Of a stretch of DNA of 64,000 nt, positions 40,606 through 50,195 are shown one piece after another. Every line of letters begins with the position of its first letter. The stretch's first letter is position 1. Under the pieces are notes generated by a model, which searched no databases, was not told where the DNA came from, and was given only the letters and a program-made list of their open reading frames with translations. The translations under genes were made by a program, and so were the position numbers. Origin of the DNA: Gaiellasilicea sp037720595 (GTDB taxonomy: Bacteria > Actinomycetota > Thermoleophilia > Gaiellales > Gaiellaceae); contig JBBJLW010000001.1 in assembly GCA_037720595.1 (NCBI GenBank), forward strand, positions 1 through 64,000. Direction: 5' to 3'.

Positions 40606-40947
40606 CTACCTGTCTCCCGCGCCCTCGTCCTCGTTGCCGTCGCCTTCGATCACGACGACGCCGAAACTCTCGTCGAGGCGGACGTCGACGGTCGCCCCGT
40701 TCGGCTTGGTGACCTCGACCTCGTAGGTGGCGCCGTTCTCGGAGTCGCGCTCGGTCTCGTTCACCGTGCCGCCGCCCGTTGCGCGAAGCGCCACTGCGCT
40801 CGCTCGCTCGAGCGTCGCCCCGGTCAGCTTTTGATCGGCTCCGTCCGAGTCGTCCCCGCCCGTGGCGCCCGCGAGCGCGGCGCCGCCGAGAGCGAACGCG
40901 GCCAGTGCCGCCGTGCCGGCGGCGATCTTCGTCAGTCGAGAGCTCAT
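40606..40947 (-). CDS. Secreted PepSY-like protein
   Basis: A 113-residue exported protein. The signal peptide is residues 1-27 (KIAAGTAALAAFALGGAALA), followed by a Gly/Asp-rich linker and a PepSY-like domain (KLTGATLERASAVALRATGG; YEVEVTKPNGATVDVRLDES). The ATG at 40947 follows GAAAGGAC, which fixes the start despite an open frame upstream. PepSY proteins are often targets of, or accessories to, two-component systems like the one downstream; they may inhibit peptidases or bind ligands in the envelope. Confidence 0.8.
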   Translation of the reverse strand: MSSRLTKIAAGTAALAAFALGGAALAGATGGDDSDGADQKLTGATLERASAVALRATGGGTVNETERDSENGATYEVEVTKPNGATVDVRLDESFGVVVIEGDGNEDEGAGDR

Positions 40948-41023
40948 CGAGAGTCCTTTCGTCGAAGTGCAGTGAAAGCGACGGTAGCCCGGCTCGATGA
41001 GACGGCCATGAGAGCGAGCCCGC

Positions 41024-41797
41024 TCAGTCGGCGGAAGCGGCAAAGTAGCGTCGCGCGGCCTCGCCCACCGCGCGCGTGCCGGCGTAGGCGATCCCGCCCT
41101 TGAGCGCCCAGCCGGCGATCGGGACGGCGCCGAGCACCTGGCGGGCAACGGCGCGGAGACCGAATGCCGTCGCCACCGTGCCGAGCACCTCGGGCAGCCG
41201 ATGCTGGTCGACCTCGATCCCGTGCGCCGAGGCGAGACGCAGCACCAGCCGAACCTGATTCAGCGTCTGTACCGGAAAGTCGGCGCCCGGAACGAAGATC
41301 GCGGCGCCGAGGATCCCGTTCTTGCGCGAGAACGATTCGATCAGCGCGTCGCAGACCGGGTCGCGCAGGACCGGCAGCCGCGCCGCCAGCGGCGTTGCGC
41401 TCTCGCCGAGGCGAGCTGCCAGGACGCGCGCGATCTTCTCGGTCGGGAACCCGGCCCCAGGTCGACAGACGACGACATCCGTAGCGAGCACGTACGGCAC
41501 GTCGAACGACTCCGTCCCGGTCTGCACTGCGACGACCGGCACGCCGGCGCGGTTCGCAGCACGCAGCGCCTGCTCGTCGTCCTCGGTCGGCCTCCCGGCG
41601 AGCACGCGCACGAGCGCGGCCGCGTGCTCGACGGAACCGCGCAAGGTGACCGCACCGGGAGAGCCGCCGCGCCCGAGCTCCTGCTCGAGCGTCTCGGCGA
41701 GCGCGCCCGTCACCAGCAGCGGCCGGTCGTCTTCGAGCGCCGTCCGGGCCTCCTTGACGAGCCCCCAGACAGCGAGCGGATGGAGCTTGGCGTTCAT
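41024..41797 (-). CDS. DUF697-like protein
   Basis: A 257-residue protein. The C-terminal half carries the DUF697 pattern: IFVPGADFPVQTLNQVRLVLR, LASAHGIEV, EVLGTVATAFGLRAVARQVL and VPIAGWALKGGIAYAGTRAVG, with two likely membrane-associated helices. The N-terminal half is a Rossmann-like region (RPLLVTGALAETLEQEL, VPVVAVQTGTESFDVPYVLA) without a visible GTPase P-loop, unlike the GTPase-DUF697 fusions. DUF697 proteins of unknown function are thought to be membrane-associated. It lies downstream of rodA and a copy of the dispersed repeat. Confidence 0.75.
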   Translation of the reverse strand: MNAKLHPLAVWGLVKEARTALEDDRPLLVTGALAETLEQELGRGGSPGAVTLRGSVEHAAALVRVLAGRPTEDDEQALRAANRAGVPVVAVQTGTESFDVPYVLATDVVVCRPGAGFPTEKIARVLAARLGESATPLAARLPVLRDPVCDALIESFSRKNGILGAAIFVPGADFPVQTLNQVRLVLRLASAHGIEVDQHRLPEVLGTVATAFGLRAVARQVLGAVPIAGWALKGGIAYAGTRAVGEAARRYFAASAD

Positions 41798-41852
41798 GGC
41801 GGGAGACTATGTCTTTAGGCTTCGCGCGGGCCTTGGGTCCTCTCGAGAGATA

Positions 41853-41925
41853 GCCGGGAGCGAAGCGACCCTTCAGGGGTCTTCGCGCGATGAGCATCCG
41901 CTCCGCGGATGCTCATCTTGCGCCA
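41853..41925 (+). repeat. Dispersed two-hairpin repeat, copy C
   Basis: The first hairpin lies in GGAGCGAAGCGACCC..GGGGTCTTCGCGC. The second is ATGAGCATCCGC / GCGGATGCTCAT (12 perfect pairs, loop TCC), followed by CTTGCGCCA. It sits five bases beyond the rodA stop codon on the 3' side of that operon, so it may act as its terminator or transcript-end stabiliser. Confidence 0.8.
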
Positions 41926-41930
41926 ACGAG

Positions 41931-43097
41931 CTAACGCCGCCGACCGAGGTTGCCGCGGGCGTGGATCGAGAGGAGGACGCCGATCGCAGCGAGGTTCGCG
42001 ACCATCGAGGAGCCGCCGACGGTGACGAACGGGAGCGGAATCCCGGTGACAGGCGCAATCCCCATCGTCATCCCCACGTTGACGAAAATCTGGAAGAGAA
42101 AGGCGAGCACGATTCCGCCCGCGACGATCGCTCCATAGGCGTCGCGCGAAACCGTGATGATCCGCAGCCCGCGCCACACGACGAGCAGGTACAGCCCCAA
42201 CAGCAGGGCGGCGCCGAAGAAGCCGCGCTGCTCGGCGAACGAGGCGAAGACGAAGTCGGTCGCGTGCTCGGGGAGATAGTCGAGCCGCGTCTGCGTCGCA
42301 CCGTCGACGCCGCGACCGTTTAGCCCGCCCGACCCGACCGCGGTGATCGACTGGGTCAAGTTGTAGGTCGTCCCGCCTGGATCCAGGTCGGGATTAGCGA
42401 ATCCGGTAAGCCGCTCCTGCTGGTAGGGCTCGAGCACCTCGAAGCCTGCGTTCGGCAGGAGCCAGACGACGCTCAGGATCACGACTGCCGCTGCCGCGAC
42501 GAGTGCGAGCAGGTGCGTCCAGCGCGCTCCGGCAACGAAGAGGCACGCGGCAAGGGCCGCCGAGTAGACGAGCGAGGTGCCGAGGTCGGGCTGCTTGAAG
42601 ACGAGCAGGATCGGGACCAGCGCAAGGCCGACCGCTTGGAGGACGACGCCCGCGTTCAGCCGCCGCGCGCGATCGGCGAGGAATCCCGCCAGTGCGAGCA
42701 CGAAGAGGAGCTTGCCGAACTCGGACGGCTGGAACTGGAAGGGGCCGATGTCGATCCAGCGCTTCGAGCCGCGCGTCTCCTGCGCGAGCAGGAAGACGAG
42801 AACCATCAGGGCGATCGTGCTCGCGAAGATCACGCGTTGAGCGCGGCGGTAGCGATCCGGGTCGACGGCGAGCGCGACGAGCAGCGCCACCGAGCCGAGT
42901 CCGATCGCGATCGTCTGGCGGATCACGTAATAGCTCTCGTTGCCCTCGACGTCGAAGCGGGTGATCCCGGCGACGGCCCACAGGCCGTAGGCGACGAGGG
43001 CGCCGACCGCGCCGACGAGCAGCCAGTCGAGCCGGCGCACGTAGGCGACGACATCGATCCCCTGGCGAGGAAGCGAGCGGGAGGAGACGTCCAGCAT
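41931..43097 (-). CDS. rodA: RodA, SEDS peptidoglycan glycosyltransferase
   Basis: A 388-residue protein with about ten membrane helices that polymerises glycan strands in the elongasome with PBP2. SEDS signatures are present: GSKRWIDIGPFQFQPSEFGK, FKQPDLGTSLVYSAALAAC, the region around DYLPEHATDFVFASFAEQRG (catalytic Asp area), and GMTMGIAPVTGIPLPFVTVGGSS. The ATG at 43097 overlaps the mrdA stop (ATGA), and a longer reading upstream runs inside mrdA in another frame. Operon order is mreB-mreC-mreD-mrdA-rodA. Confidence 0.96.
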   Translation of the reverse strand: MLDVSSRSLPRQGIDVVAYVRRLDWLLVGAVGALVAYGLWAVAGITRFDVEGNESYYVIRQTIAIGLGSVALLVALAVDPDRYRRAQRVIFASTIALMVLVFLLAQETRGSKRWIDIGPFQFQPSEFGKLLFVLALAGFLADRARRLNAGVVLQAVGLALVPILLVFKQPDLGTSLVYSAALAACLFVAGARWTHLLALVAAAAVVILSVVWLLPNAGFEVLEPYQQERLTGFANPDLDPGGTTYNLTQSITAVGSGGLNGRGVDGATQTRLDYLPEHATDFVFASFAEQRGFFGAALLLGLYLLVVWRGLRIITVSRDAYGAIVAGGIVLAFLFQIFVNVGMTMGIAPVTGIPLPFVTVGGSSMVANLAAIGVLLSIHARGNLGRRR

Positions 43098-45112
43098 CAG
43101 TCGCTCGCCACCAGGCCCTGGGCGCCGGCCTCGACTCCGAACCAGCGCTCGAACACCTTCAGCGCGGCGGGCGCCGCGGCGGTACCCCCGTGGCCGCCGT
43201 TCTCGATCACGGCGCAGACGACGATCGGCCCGCGGCCGCCGTACGAGGAGGCGTCGAACGGCCCCCAGCCGCACCACCACGACTGATCCTCCAGGTGGCC
43301 GGGGCCGTAGCCGGGTAGCTCGACGACCTTCTCGGCGGTGCCGGTCTTACCGGCGACCGGAACGGGGAAGCTGCCGAAGATCCCCGACGAGGTGCCGTTC
43401 CCGTCGTGGGTGGCGAGGTAGAGACCATCCCGCACGACTGAGAGCCCCTCGGCATCGACGTCGACGGGTTCTGGGCGCGGCGGCCGGAACGTGAACTTCG
43501 TGATCGGCGGCGAGCCGTCGTTGCCCGGCTGCTCGACCGACGCGACGAGATACGGCGTCACGAGCTTGCCGCCGTTCGCGAGCAGCGCATAGAACCGCGC
43601 CATCTGCAGGGGCGAGACCGTGACGTCCTTCTGGCCGATTGCGAGCTGGATCAGGTCGCCCGGGTTCCAGGCGCGGTCGATTCCCGTGTACGTGCGCTTG
43701 CGCCACGCGGGCGTCGGCACGAGCCCGGGTGTCTCGCCGCCGATGTCGAGGCCGGAGATCTGGCCGAAGCCGAACTTCCTCGCCCAGTCCTGCATTCGTG
43801 TCCAGTAGGCGCGCTCGGTCTCGCCGCGCTCGTAGTAACGGTTGCCGACATCGTAGAAGTAGGTGTCGCACGACTGCGCGAGCGCAGTGGCGAGCGTCAT
43901 GGGCTGGTTCGTGTACGGGTTCCAGTTCTTGAACTCGAACTCGTCGAGCCCGTACTTCGCGGACGGCGTGCACTGAATGGACTGATACGGCGAGAGCAGC
44001 CCGTCCGTGACCGCCGCGAGCGCCGTCACCGGCTTGAACACCGACCCCGGCGGATATTGGCCCGCGAGCGCGCGGTTGATTCCGGGGAAGTTGCGCTCCT
44101 TCGCGACCTCGAGATCGACGAGCGGCTCGAGCTTCTTCGGGTCGACGCGACCGACGTAGACGGACGGCTTGTAGGTCGGGTTCGACGCCATCGCGAGAAT
44201 GGCGCCGTCGGTGGGATCGAGGGCCACGATCGCGCCGCCGTTCGCGTTGTACGACTCGTTCGACCGCGCGGTCTGGATCCCGAAGGCGAGCGCCCGCTCG
44301 GCCGCCTGCTGGAGACCGACGTCGATCGTCAGCCGGACGCTGTTCCCGTAGGCCGGATACTCCTTCGGCTGATAGTCGCTCTGCGGGATCCCAACCGAGT
44401 TGACACGCACCTGGGCCGCTCCGGGAGTTCCGCGCAGGTACTCGTCGAACGCGCGCTCGACCCCGGTCTTGCCGAGCTTGTCGCCCCCGCGATAGCCGTC
44501 GCGCTTGCGCTCGGCGAGCTCCTCGGGCGAGATCTCGCCGACGTAGCCGAGGATCTGCGCCGCCAGCGCCCGGTGCTCGTAGTCCCGTAGGTAGGTGCCG
44601 ACGATCTGGACCCCCGGGAACTCCGCGACGCGCTCGGTCAGGTACATCACCTGGTCCTCGTGGACGGCGGTCTTGATCGTGATCGGCGTCAGCGGATCGT
44701 CCTTCGAGTCCTCGAGCGCCTGGGTCAGCTTCGGCAGCGGCACCCGCAGGACCTTCGAGAGCCGCTTGAACATCGCGTAGCGACCCTCTTTCGGCAGGTC
44801 GCTCTTCCAGATCCGAACCGCGGTTCCCGGCACGTTCGAGACGAGCACGTTGCCGTTGCGGTCGAGGATCGAGCCACGCGGCGCCTCGATCCGTACCGTC
44901 CGCACCTGGTTCTCCTGCGCCGCGTTCAGGTAGCGGTCGCCTGAGAGCACCTGGAGCGCCCAGAGCCGGAGGAAGAGAACCGCGAAGACGGCCAGCGCGA
45001 GCGCGCCGAGCATCCCGACGCGGAGAGCGAGCTGGGGCGTGAAGCGATACGGCTCGGTCACCCGCGGATCGGGCGGCAGGAACCGACCAGAAGATCTGTT
45101 CTTAGAGCTCAT
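43097..45112 (-). CDS. mrdA: Penicillin-binding protein 2 (MrdA), transpeptidase
   Basis: A 671-residue class B PBP. It has one membrane helix (LRVGMLGALALAVFAVLFL), a PBP dimerisation domain (FPGVQIVGTYLRDYEHRALA; GYVGEISPEELAERKRDGYR) and a transpeptidase domain with the SxxK nucleophile in GSVFKP, SCD in the SxN position (LAQSCDTYFYDVGN) and KTGTAEK. It cross-links lateral-wall peptidoglycan together with RodA. I use ATG 45112; the frame is open to 45226, but that stretch falls in a long inverted repeat and would add a basic 38-residue tail unlike the family. It is separated from mreD by that 156-base repeat. Confidence 0.95.
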   Translation of the reverse strand: MSSKNRSSGRFLPPDPRVTEPYRFTPQLALRVGMLGALALAVFAVLFLRLWALQVLSGDRYLNAAQENQVRTVRIEAPRGSILDRNGNVLVSNVPGTAVRIWKSDLPKEGRYAMFKRLSKVLRVPLPKLTQALEDSKDDPLTPITIKTAVHEDQVMYLTERVAEFPGVQIVGTYLRDYEHRALAAQILGYVGEISPEELAERKRDGYRGGDKLGKTGVERAFDEYLRGTPGAAQVRVNSVGIPQSDYQPKEYPAYGNSVRLTIDVGLQQAAERALAFGIQTARSNESYNANGGAIVALDPTDGAILAMASNPTYKPSVYVGRVDPKKLEPLVDLEVAKERNFPGINRALAGQYPPGSVFKPVTALAAVTDGLLSPYQSIQCTPSAKYGLDEFEFKNWNPYTNQPMTLATALAQSCDTYFYDVGNRYYERGETERAYWTRMQDWARKFGFGQISGLDIGGETPGLVPTPAWRKRTYTGIDRAWNPGDLIQLAIGQKDVTVSPLQMARFYALLANGGKLVTPYLVASVEQPGNDGSPPITKFTFRPPRPEPVDVDAEGLSVVRDGLYLATHDGNGTSSGIFGSFPVPVAGKTGTAEKVVELPGYGPGHLEDQSWWCGWGPFDASSYGGRGPIVVCAVIENGGHGGTAAAPAALKVFERWFGVEAGAQGLVASD

Positions 45113-45268
45113 TGCAGAATGACGCTTCGTCGGCGGGGTGCGCTGGGTGGTGCGAGCGCAAGAACGCAGGGAGCCTCGATAGCAGCGGCTATCGAGGCGA
45201 CTGAGGACGCCGCGAGCGTGCCGCACAGCACGGCCCGACGGCTCAAGGCTTCATTCTGCAACGAGCTC
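45105..45268. repeat. Concentric long inverted repeat spanning the mreD-mrdA junction
   Basis: The outer arms GAGCTCATTGCAGAATGA (45105-45122) and TCATTCTGCAACGAGCTC (45251-45268) match at 17 of 18 positions. An inner pair GCCTCGATAGC (45173-45183) / GCTATCGAGGC (45188-45198) is perfect and shares the same centre, and the stretches between are partly complementary. The right arm starts directly at the mreD stop and the left arm contains the mrdA start codon, so the whole intergenic region can form one large hairpin. Confidence 0.75.
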
Positions 45269-45790
45269 TTAGCCAAGGAGCCGCACCTCCGCAGTGCGCT
45301 GAGCGCCGCGCTCGAGTAGCGAGCGGCAAAGCGCAAAGACCGGCCCGCCGAAGATCAGGTTGAGCCCCAGTCCTGCGACGAGCGCCTCCACGAGCGCGCG
45401 GCGCAGTGAGACCTCCTCGCCGAGGAGGAAATGGAGGAAGAAGCCGAGCACCGCCACGAGGACCGTGACCACGATCACGGAGAGGATCGGCGCGTGCGCC
45501 CGCCCGCGACCCGTCGTCTCGCCGTAGCGGCCGGTCCAGTAGCCGGCGAGCGCCAGGATCAGCGCGGTCAGGCCCAGCGTGTCGAGGGTGACGACGTCGA
45601 GCAGGAGGCCGCCCGAGAAGCCGGCCACGGCGCCGGTGATCGCGCCGCGGAGGAGCGCGATCCCGAGCAGTGCGAGGAGCAGCACATCGGGGGTGCCGCC
45701 GAGCACGTCGAACGACGCGAAGATCGTCGCCTGGAGCAGTACGGCGACGAAGACGATCCCGGCCACGATCGCCGAGTCGGCGAGCGTCAT
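45269..45790 (-). CDS. mreD: Rod shape-determining protein MreD
   Basis: A 173-residue protein with five or so membrane helices (for example AIVAGIVFVAVLLQATIFASF and VIVVTVLVAVLGFFLHFLLG), in the canonical position between mreC and mrdA. MreD sequences are weakly conserved, so the call rests on topology, length and gene order. Its ATG overlaps the mreC stop by four bases. Confidence 0.9.
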   Translation of the reverse strand: MTLADSAIVAGIVFVAVLLQATIFASFDVLGGTPDVLLLALLGIALLRGAITGAVAGFSGGLLLDVVTLDTLGLTALILALAGYWTGRYGETTGRGRAHAPILSVIVVTVLVAVLGFFLHFLLGEEVSLRRALVEALVAGLGLNLIFGGPVFALCRSLLERGAQRTAEVRLLG

Positions 45791-46731
45791 GGCAACACCG
45801 GCCTCGGCTTGCTGCCAACGAGCACGAGCACCGAGTCGAGAGAGGAGAAGTCGACGTCGGAGCGGATCTGCACCTGCTGATAGAGGTCGGTGTCGAGCTG
45901 GCCCACGTAGGTGACGCGCCCGATCGTGATTCCCCTCGGATAGAGCGAGGCGAGCGGCCCGGAGCGCCAGCCGGCGGTGATGATCTCGTCGTCCACCTTG
46001 ACGACGGCGTCCTTGCGCACGCGATCGAGGATCAGCGAGTCGCCGGCCTGGCCGTGCCGGACGATCCCGCCTGCGCCGCCGCGCAGCGCCACGGCCGAGA
46101 CGGCGCTCTGCTCGTCGGTGAGCAGACGGACGCGCGCCGCGTGCTCGGTGACGCGCGTGACCTGGCCGACGAGTCCTTCACGGGTGACAACCGACGCGTT
46201 CTCCTGGACGCCGTCGGCCGACCCGACCGAGACGACGATCTCCTGCTCGAAGGCACTCGTCGGACGGGCGATCACCTCGGCGGCGAGCGGCTCGAAATCG
46301 GCCGGGAACGCCGGTGCGTTGCGGTACTCGAGCAAGCGCCGGAGGTCGACGTTCTCCTGGAGCGCGGACTCGTTCTGGATCACCTGCTGTTGCAGGATCG
46401 CGTTCTCACGCCGTAGCCTCGCTGCCTCGTCGCGGGCGCCGAAGAGCCCGGCCGTCCAGTCGTAGGCATCCTCGAATGGGCGGGCGACGCGGTTGATCGC
46501 GACCTCGAGCGGCTGGAGGACGCTCGCGACGGTCGCCTGGACGGTATGCAGGGGCCCGTCCTGCGACTCGCGGAACGAGATCGTGATCAGGACGAGCGCG
46601 GCGAGCACCAGCCCGCCCAGCACGATCCGGCGCCGAAGCGCGCTGCTGGTGCGAGAGGGGAACGGACGCGGGGCGGGACGCCGGACGGGGAAGCCCAGCA
46701 CCGCCGATTTTGCGGTGCGGTTGCGTGGCAC
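45787..46731 (-). CDS. mreC: Rod shape-determining protein MreC
   Basis: A 314-residue bitopic protein with a basic, proline-rich cytoplasmic N-terminus, one membrane helix (RIVLGGLVLAALVLITISF), a coiled coil (DEAARLRRENAILQQQVIQNE) and the periplasmic beta domains (VIARPTSAFEQEIVVSVGSA; GLVGQVTRVTEHAARVRLLT; RDAVVKVDDEIITAGW). It links MreB filaments with PBP2 and RodA. It starts at GTG 46731, 60 bases after mreB. Confidence 0.93.
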   Translation of the reverse strand: MPRNRTAKSAVLGFPVRRPAPRPFPSRTSSALRRRIVLGGLVLAALVLITISFRESQDGPLHTVQATVASVLQPLEVAINRVARPFEDAYDWTAGLFGARDEAARLRRENAILQQQVIQNESALQENVDLRRLLEYRNAPAFPADFEPLAAEVIARPTSAFEQEIVVSVGSADGVQENASVVTREGLVGQVTRVTEHAARVRLLTDEQSAVSAVALRGGAGGIVRHGQAGDSLILDRVRKDAVVKVDDEIITAGWRSGPLASLYPRGITIGRVTYVGQLDTDLYQQVQIRSDVDFSSLDSVLVLVGSKPRPVLP

Positions 46732-46791
46732 GAGCGATCTACTCTAGCGCGTCTCTCGGCGCCTGCTCGTGCTGGCAGGCGCAAGAAAGGC

Positions 46792-47847
<1,056 letters not shown>

Positions 47848-47900
47848 GACTAGCCTGCGAGTGTAGCTAGGGGTTGGGCATGGTCTGGAAGACTGGCCCG

Positions 47901-48755
47901 ATGGACGTCTCGAAAGCGGCGCTGATCACCGGCTGCTCGTCCGGGATCGGGCGCGCGACGGCCGAGCGGCTGGCCCGTTCCGGCTGGACGGTCTACGCGA
48001 CCGCGCGGCGCACGGACGCGATCCTCGACCTCGAGGCGGCGGGATGCCGACTACTCGAGCTCGACGTCACCGACGAGCACTCGATGCAAGCCGCGGTCGC
48101 GAGCGTCGAGGCGGCCGAGGGCGCCGTCGGCGTCCTCGTCAACAACGCGGGCTACAGCCTGAGCGGCGCGATCGAGAGCGTCCCGCTCGCGGAGGTGCGC
48201 CGCCAGTTCGAGACGAACGTGTTCGGGCCCGTGCGCCTCTGCCAGCTCGTGCTCCCTGGGATGCGCCGACAGGGCTTCGGCCGGATCGTCAACGTCAGCT
48301 CGATGGGCGGCCGGCTCACATTTCCGGGCGGCGGCTACTACCACGGGAGCAAGCACGCGGTCGAGGCGATCAGCGACGCGCTCCGATTCGAGGTGCAGGG
48401 GTTCGGCGTCGACGTCGTCGTGATCCAGCCGGGACTGATCCGGACCGGCTTCGCGGATGCGGCGGTCGGGACGATCGCGGACCGATCGGAGGATCCGGAG
48501 GGGCCGTATGACGGTTTCAACCAGGCGGTCGCGGCCGCGACCGCGGGCGCGTATCGGAACGGAATAGGGCGGACGATGGGCGGCGGGCCGGACGCGGTCG
48601 CACGGGCGATCGAGCGCGCGATCTCGGTGCCCAGGCCGCACACGCGCTACCGCGTCACCGGCTCCGCGCGCCTCTTCCTGACGCTGCGACGGCTTCTCCC
48701 CGACCGGCTCTGGGACGCGATGGTCTCGCGCACGTTCCCTCAGCCGAAGCCGTAG
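47901..48755 (+). CDS. Short-chain dehydrogenase/reductase
   Basis: A 284-residue classical SDR with cofactor motif TGCSSGIG near the N-terminus, NNAG (VLVNNAGYSLSGA), catalytic Ser in VNVSSMGG and the YxxxK pair in YYHGSKHAVEAIS, then PGLIRTGF. The Arg residues after the first strand (ATARR) suggest NADP preference. The ATG at 47901 (MDVSKAALITG) is preferred over two upstream ATGs. Its 3' end overlaps the convergent maf gene by 16 bases. The substrate is unknown. Confidence 0.9.
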   Translation: MDVSKAALITGCSSGIGRATAERLARSGWTVYATARRTDAILDLEAAGCRLLELDVTDEHSMQAAVASVEAAEGAVGVLVNNAGYSLSGAIESVPLAEVRRQFETNVFGPVRLCQLVLPGMRRQGFGRIVNVSSMGGRLTFPGGGYYHGSKHAVEAISDALRFEVQGFGVDVVVIQPGLIRTGFADAAVGTIADRSEDPEGPYDGFNQAVAAATAGAYRNGIGRTMGGGPDAVARAIERAISVPRPHTRYRVTGSARLFLTLRRLLPDRLWDAMVSRTFPQPKP

Positions 48756-49333
48756 AGCCCCGTGAAGCGCTGGGCCAACAGCCGGACGAGCAGCGCCGCC
48801 GGAAGGCCGACGACGTTCAGGTAGTCGCCCTCGATCCGCTCGACCAAGGCGGCGCCGCGGCCCTGAATCGCGTAGGCGCCGGCACGCCCCTCCCACTCCC
48901 GGTGAGCGAGGTTCGCGGCGAGGTCGCGCGCCGCGAGTACGCGGAACGTGACCCGTGTCGAGGCGTGCTCGACCACCTCCCAGCCGGGTGTGAGGAGGCA
49001 GAGACCGGAGACGACGACGTGCGTCTCGCCGGCGAGCGCCGCGAGCATCCGCTCGGCGTCAGTCGCATTCGTGGGCTTGCCGAAGATCGTGCCGCCGAGC
49101 GAGACGGCGGTGTCCACGGCGAGCACGAGCCGGTCGCCGGCCCGGTCAGCGACCGAGCGGGCCTTGCCGAGCGCGTGCTCGCGCACAAGCTCCACGACAT
49201 CGGCCTCCGGGGGGTCGTGCTCGAGATAGTCCGGCGCCACGACCTCGTAGGGAATGCCCAGCTGTTCGAGGATCGCCCGGCGCTGCGGGCTCGTCGAGGC
49301 GAGCAGGAGCGGCGGCGTCGGGCTCGCGCTCAC
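48740..49333 (-). CDS. maf: Maf-like nucleoside triphosphate pyrophosphatase
   Basis: A 197-residue protein that hydrolyses non-canonical or surplus NTPs to NMPs. Family motifs: LLLASTSPQRRAILEQLGIP, the metal-binding VLAVDTAVSLGGTIFGKPTN and GRAGAYAIQGRGAALVERIEGDYLNVVGLP. The GTG start at 49333 overlaps the stop of the methyltransferase gene (GTGA). The dTTP/UTP versus 7-methyl-GTP preference cannot be set here. Confidence 0.93.
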   Translation of the reverse strand: MSASPTPPLLLASTSPQRRAILEQLGIPYEVVAPDYLEHDPPEADVVELVREHALGKARSVADRAGDRLVLAVDTAVSLGGTIFGKPTNATDAERMLAALAGETHVVVSGLCLLTPGWEVVEHASTRVTFRVLAARDLAANLAHREWEGRAGAYAIQGRGAALVERIEGDYLNVVGLPAALLVRLLAQRFTGLYGFG

Positions 49334-50097
49334 GACTTCCGGGCTCTCCAGATCTCCTCGGCCGGCCACTTTCGTCCCCATTCGGCGGTGACGTAGTCAT
49401 ACGTCTCGTGGGTGTGGGCGTCCGGCGGAGCTCGCAGCTCGTGCAGTGCCTCGATCTCGAAACCGTGCTCGCGCAGTAAGCGGATCCACTCGCCATGCGC
49501 GAGATGGAACTCGACGCCGCCGTCGGGCCACTCGAACCGGTGCATCCCGAACTGGGGGTTGACCAGGCGCTCGACCGCGGGCACCTCGTCCTCCGAGCAG
49601 AGGATGACGAGCGTCGAGTTACGCAGGAAGACGAGGTGCCCGCCGGGGCGGAGCAGGCGCGCTGCCTCCGGGATCCAGCGGTACGGATCACACCAGATGC
49701 TCGCGCCGTACTCCGAGAGAACGAGGTCGAAGCCCCGGTCGGGCAACCCCGTCTCTTCGGCGTTCGCCTCGAGCAACGGAAACTCCAGCCCGAACCGCGA
49801 CTGCATGGCGCGGGCGGTCTCGAGCTGAGCGGGGGTGACGTCAACGCCTACCGGGCGCGCGCCGCGCTTCGCGAGCCAGGCGGAGAAGTAGGCGGTGCCG
49901 CAGCCGAGCTCGACGACGTCGAGGCCGTCGAAGTCGATCCCGGCGAAGACCTGCAGCTCGGACTCCAAAACGTTCCAGATCCCCCAGTCGATCTCCGTGC
50001 GCGCCCAGGCCACAGGCGCGTTCTCCGCGGTGTAATCCGCGTTCGACTGGGTCCAGAGCTCCCGGTTCCGCCGGGCCTCCGGCGTCAGCTCGGCCAT
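49330..50097 (-). CDS. Class I SAM-dependent methyltransferase
   Basis: A 255-residue enzyme with the SAM-binding motifs VVELGCGTAYFSAWLAKRGA and VGVDVTPAQLETARAM, then FDLVLSEYGASIW and LLRPGGHLVFL. A Trp-rich N-terminus (WTQSNADYTAENAPVAWART) probably covers the active site. It is coupled to maf (GTGA). Substrate unknown; related proteins are annotated only as Methyltransf_11/25. Confidence 0.88.
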   Translation of the reverse strand: MAELTPEARRNRELWTQSNADYTAENAPVAWARTEIDWGIWNVLESELQVFAGIDFDGLDVVELGCGTAYFSAWLAKRGARPVGVDVTPAQLETARAMQSRFGLEFPLLEANAEETGLPDRGFDLVLSEYGASIWCDPYRWIPEAARLLRPGGHLVFLRNSTLVILCSEDEVPAVERLVNPQFGMHRFEWPDGGVEFHLAHGEWIRLLREHGFEIEALHELRAPPDAHTHETYDYVTAEWGRKWPAEEIWRARKS

Positions 50098-50144
50098 GTC
50101 GCTACGAGCCTCGTCCAGGGCCAGCCCCTAGACACGTCTGCGCG

Positions 50145-50178
50145 GGACATGTCCGGGCTTTGACCCCTGACATGTCCG
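50145..50178. repeat. Paired GACATGTCCG motifs
   Basis: GACATGTCCG occurs twice, at 50146-50155 and 50169-50178, with TTTGACCCCT between. Each copy contains the palindrome ACATGT, and the first is extended to GGACATGTCC. It lies just after the ndk stop on that gene's 3' side and upstream of the methyltransferase. It could be a terminator or a regulator site. Confidence 0.5.
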
Positions 50179-50195
50179 AACGGGACACGATCGAG

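Noticed and set aside
45113..45226. Extended N-terminus for MrdA (38 extra codons to 45226)
   Set aside because: The extension lies in the long inverted repeat, is basic and unlike PBP2 N-termini; the ATG at 45112 fits the family.
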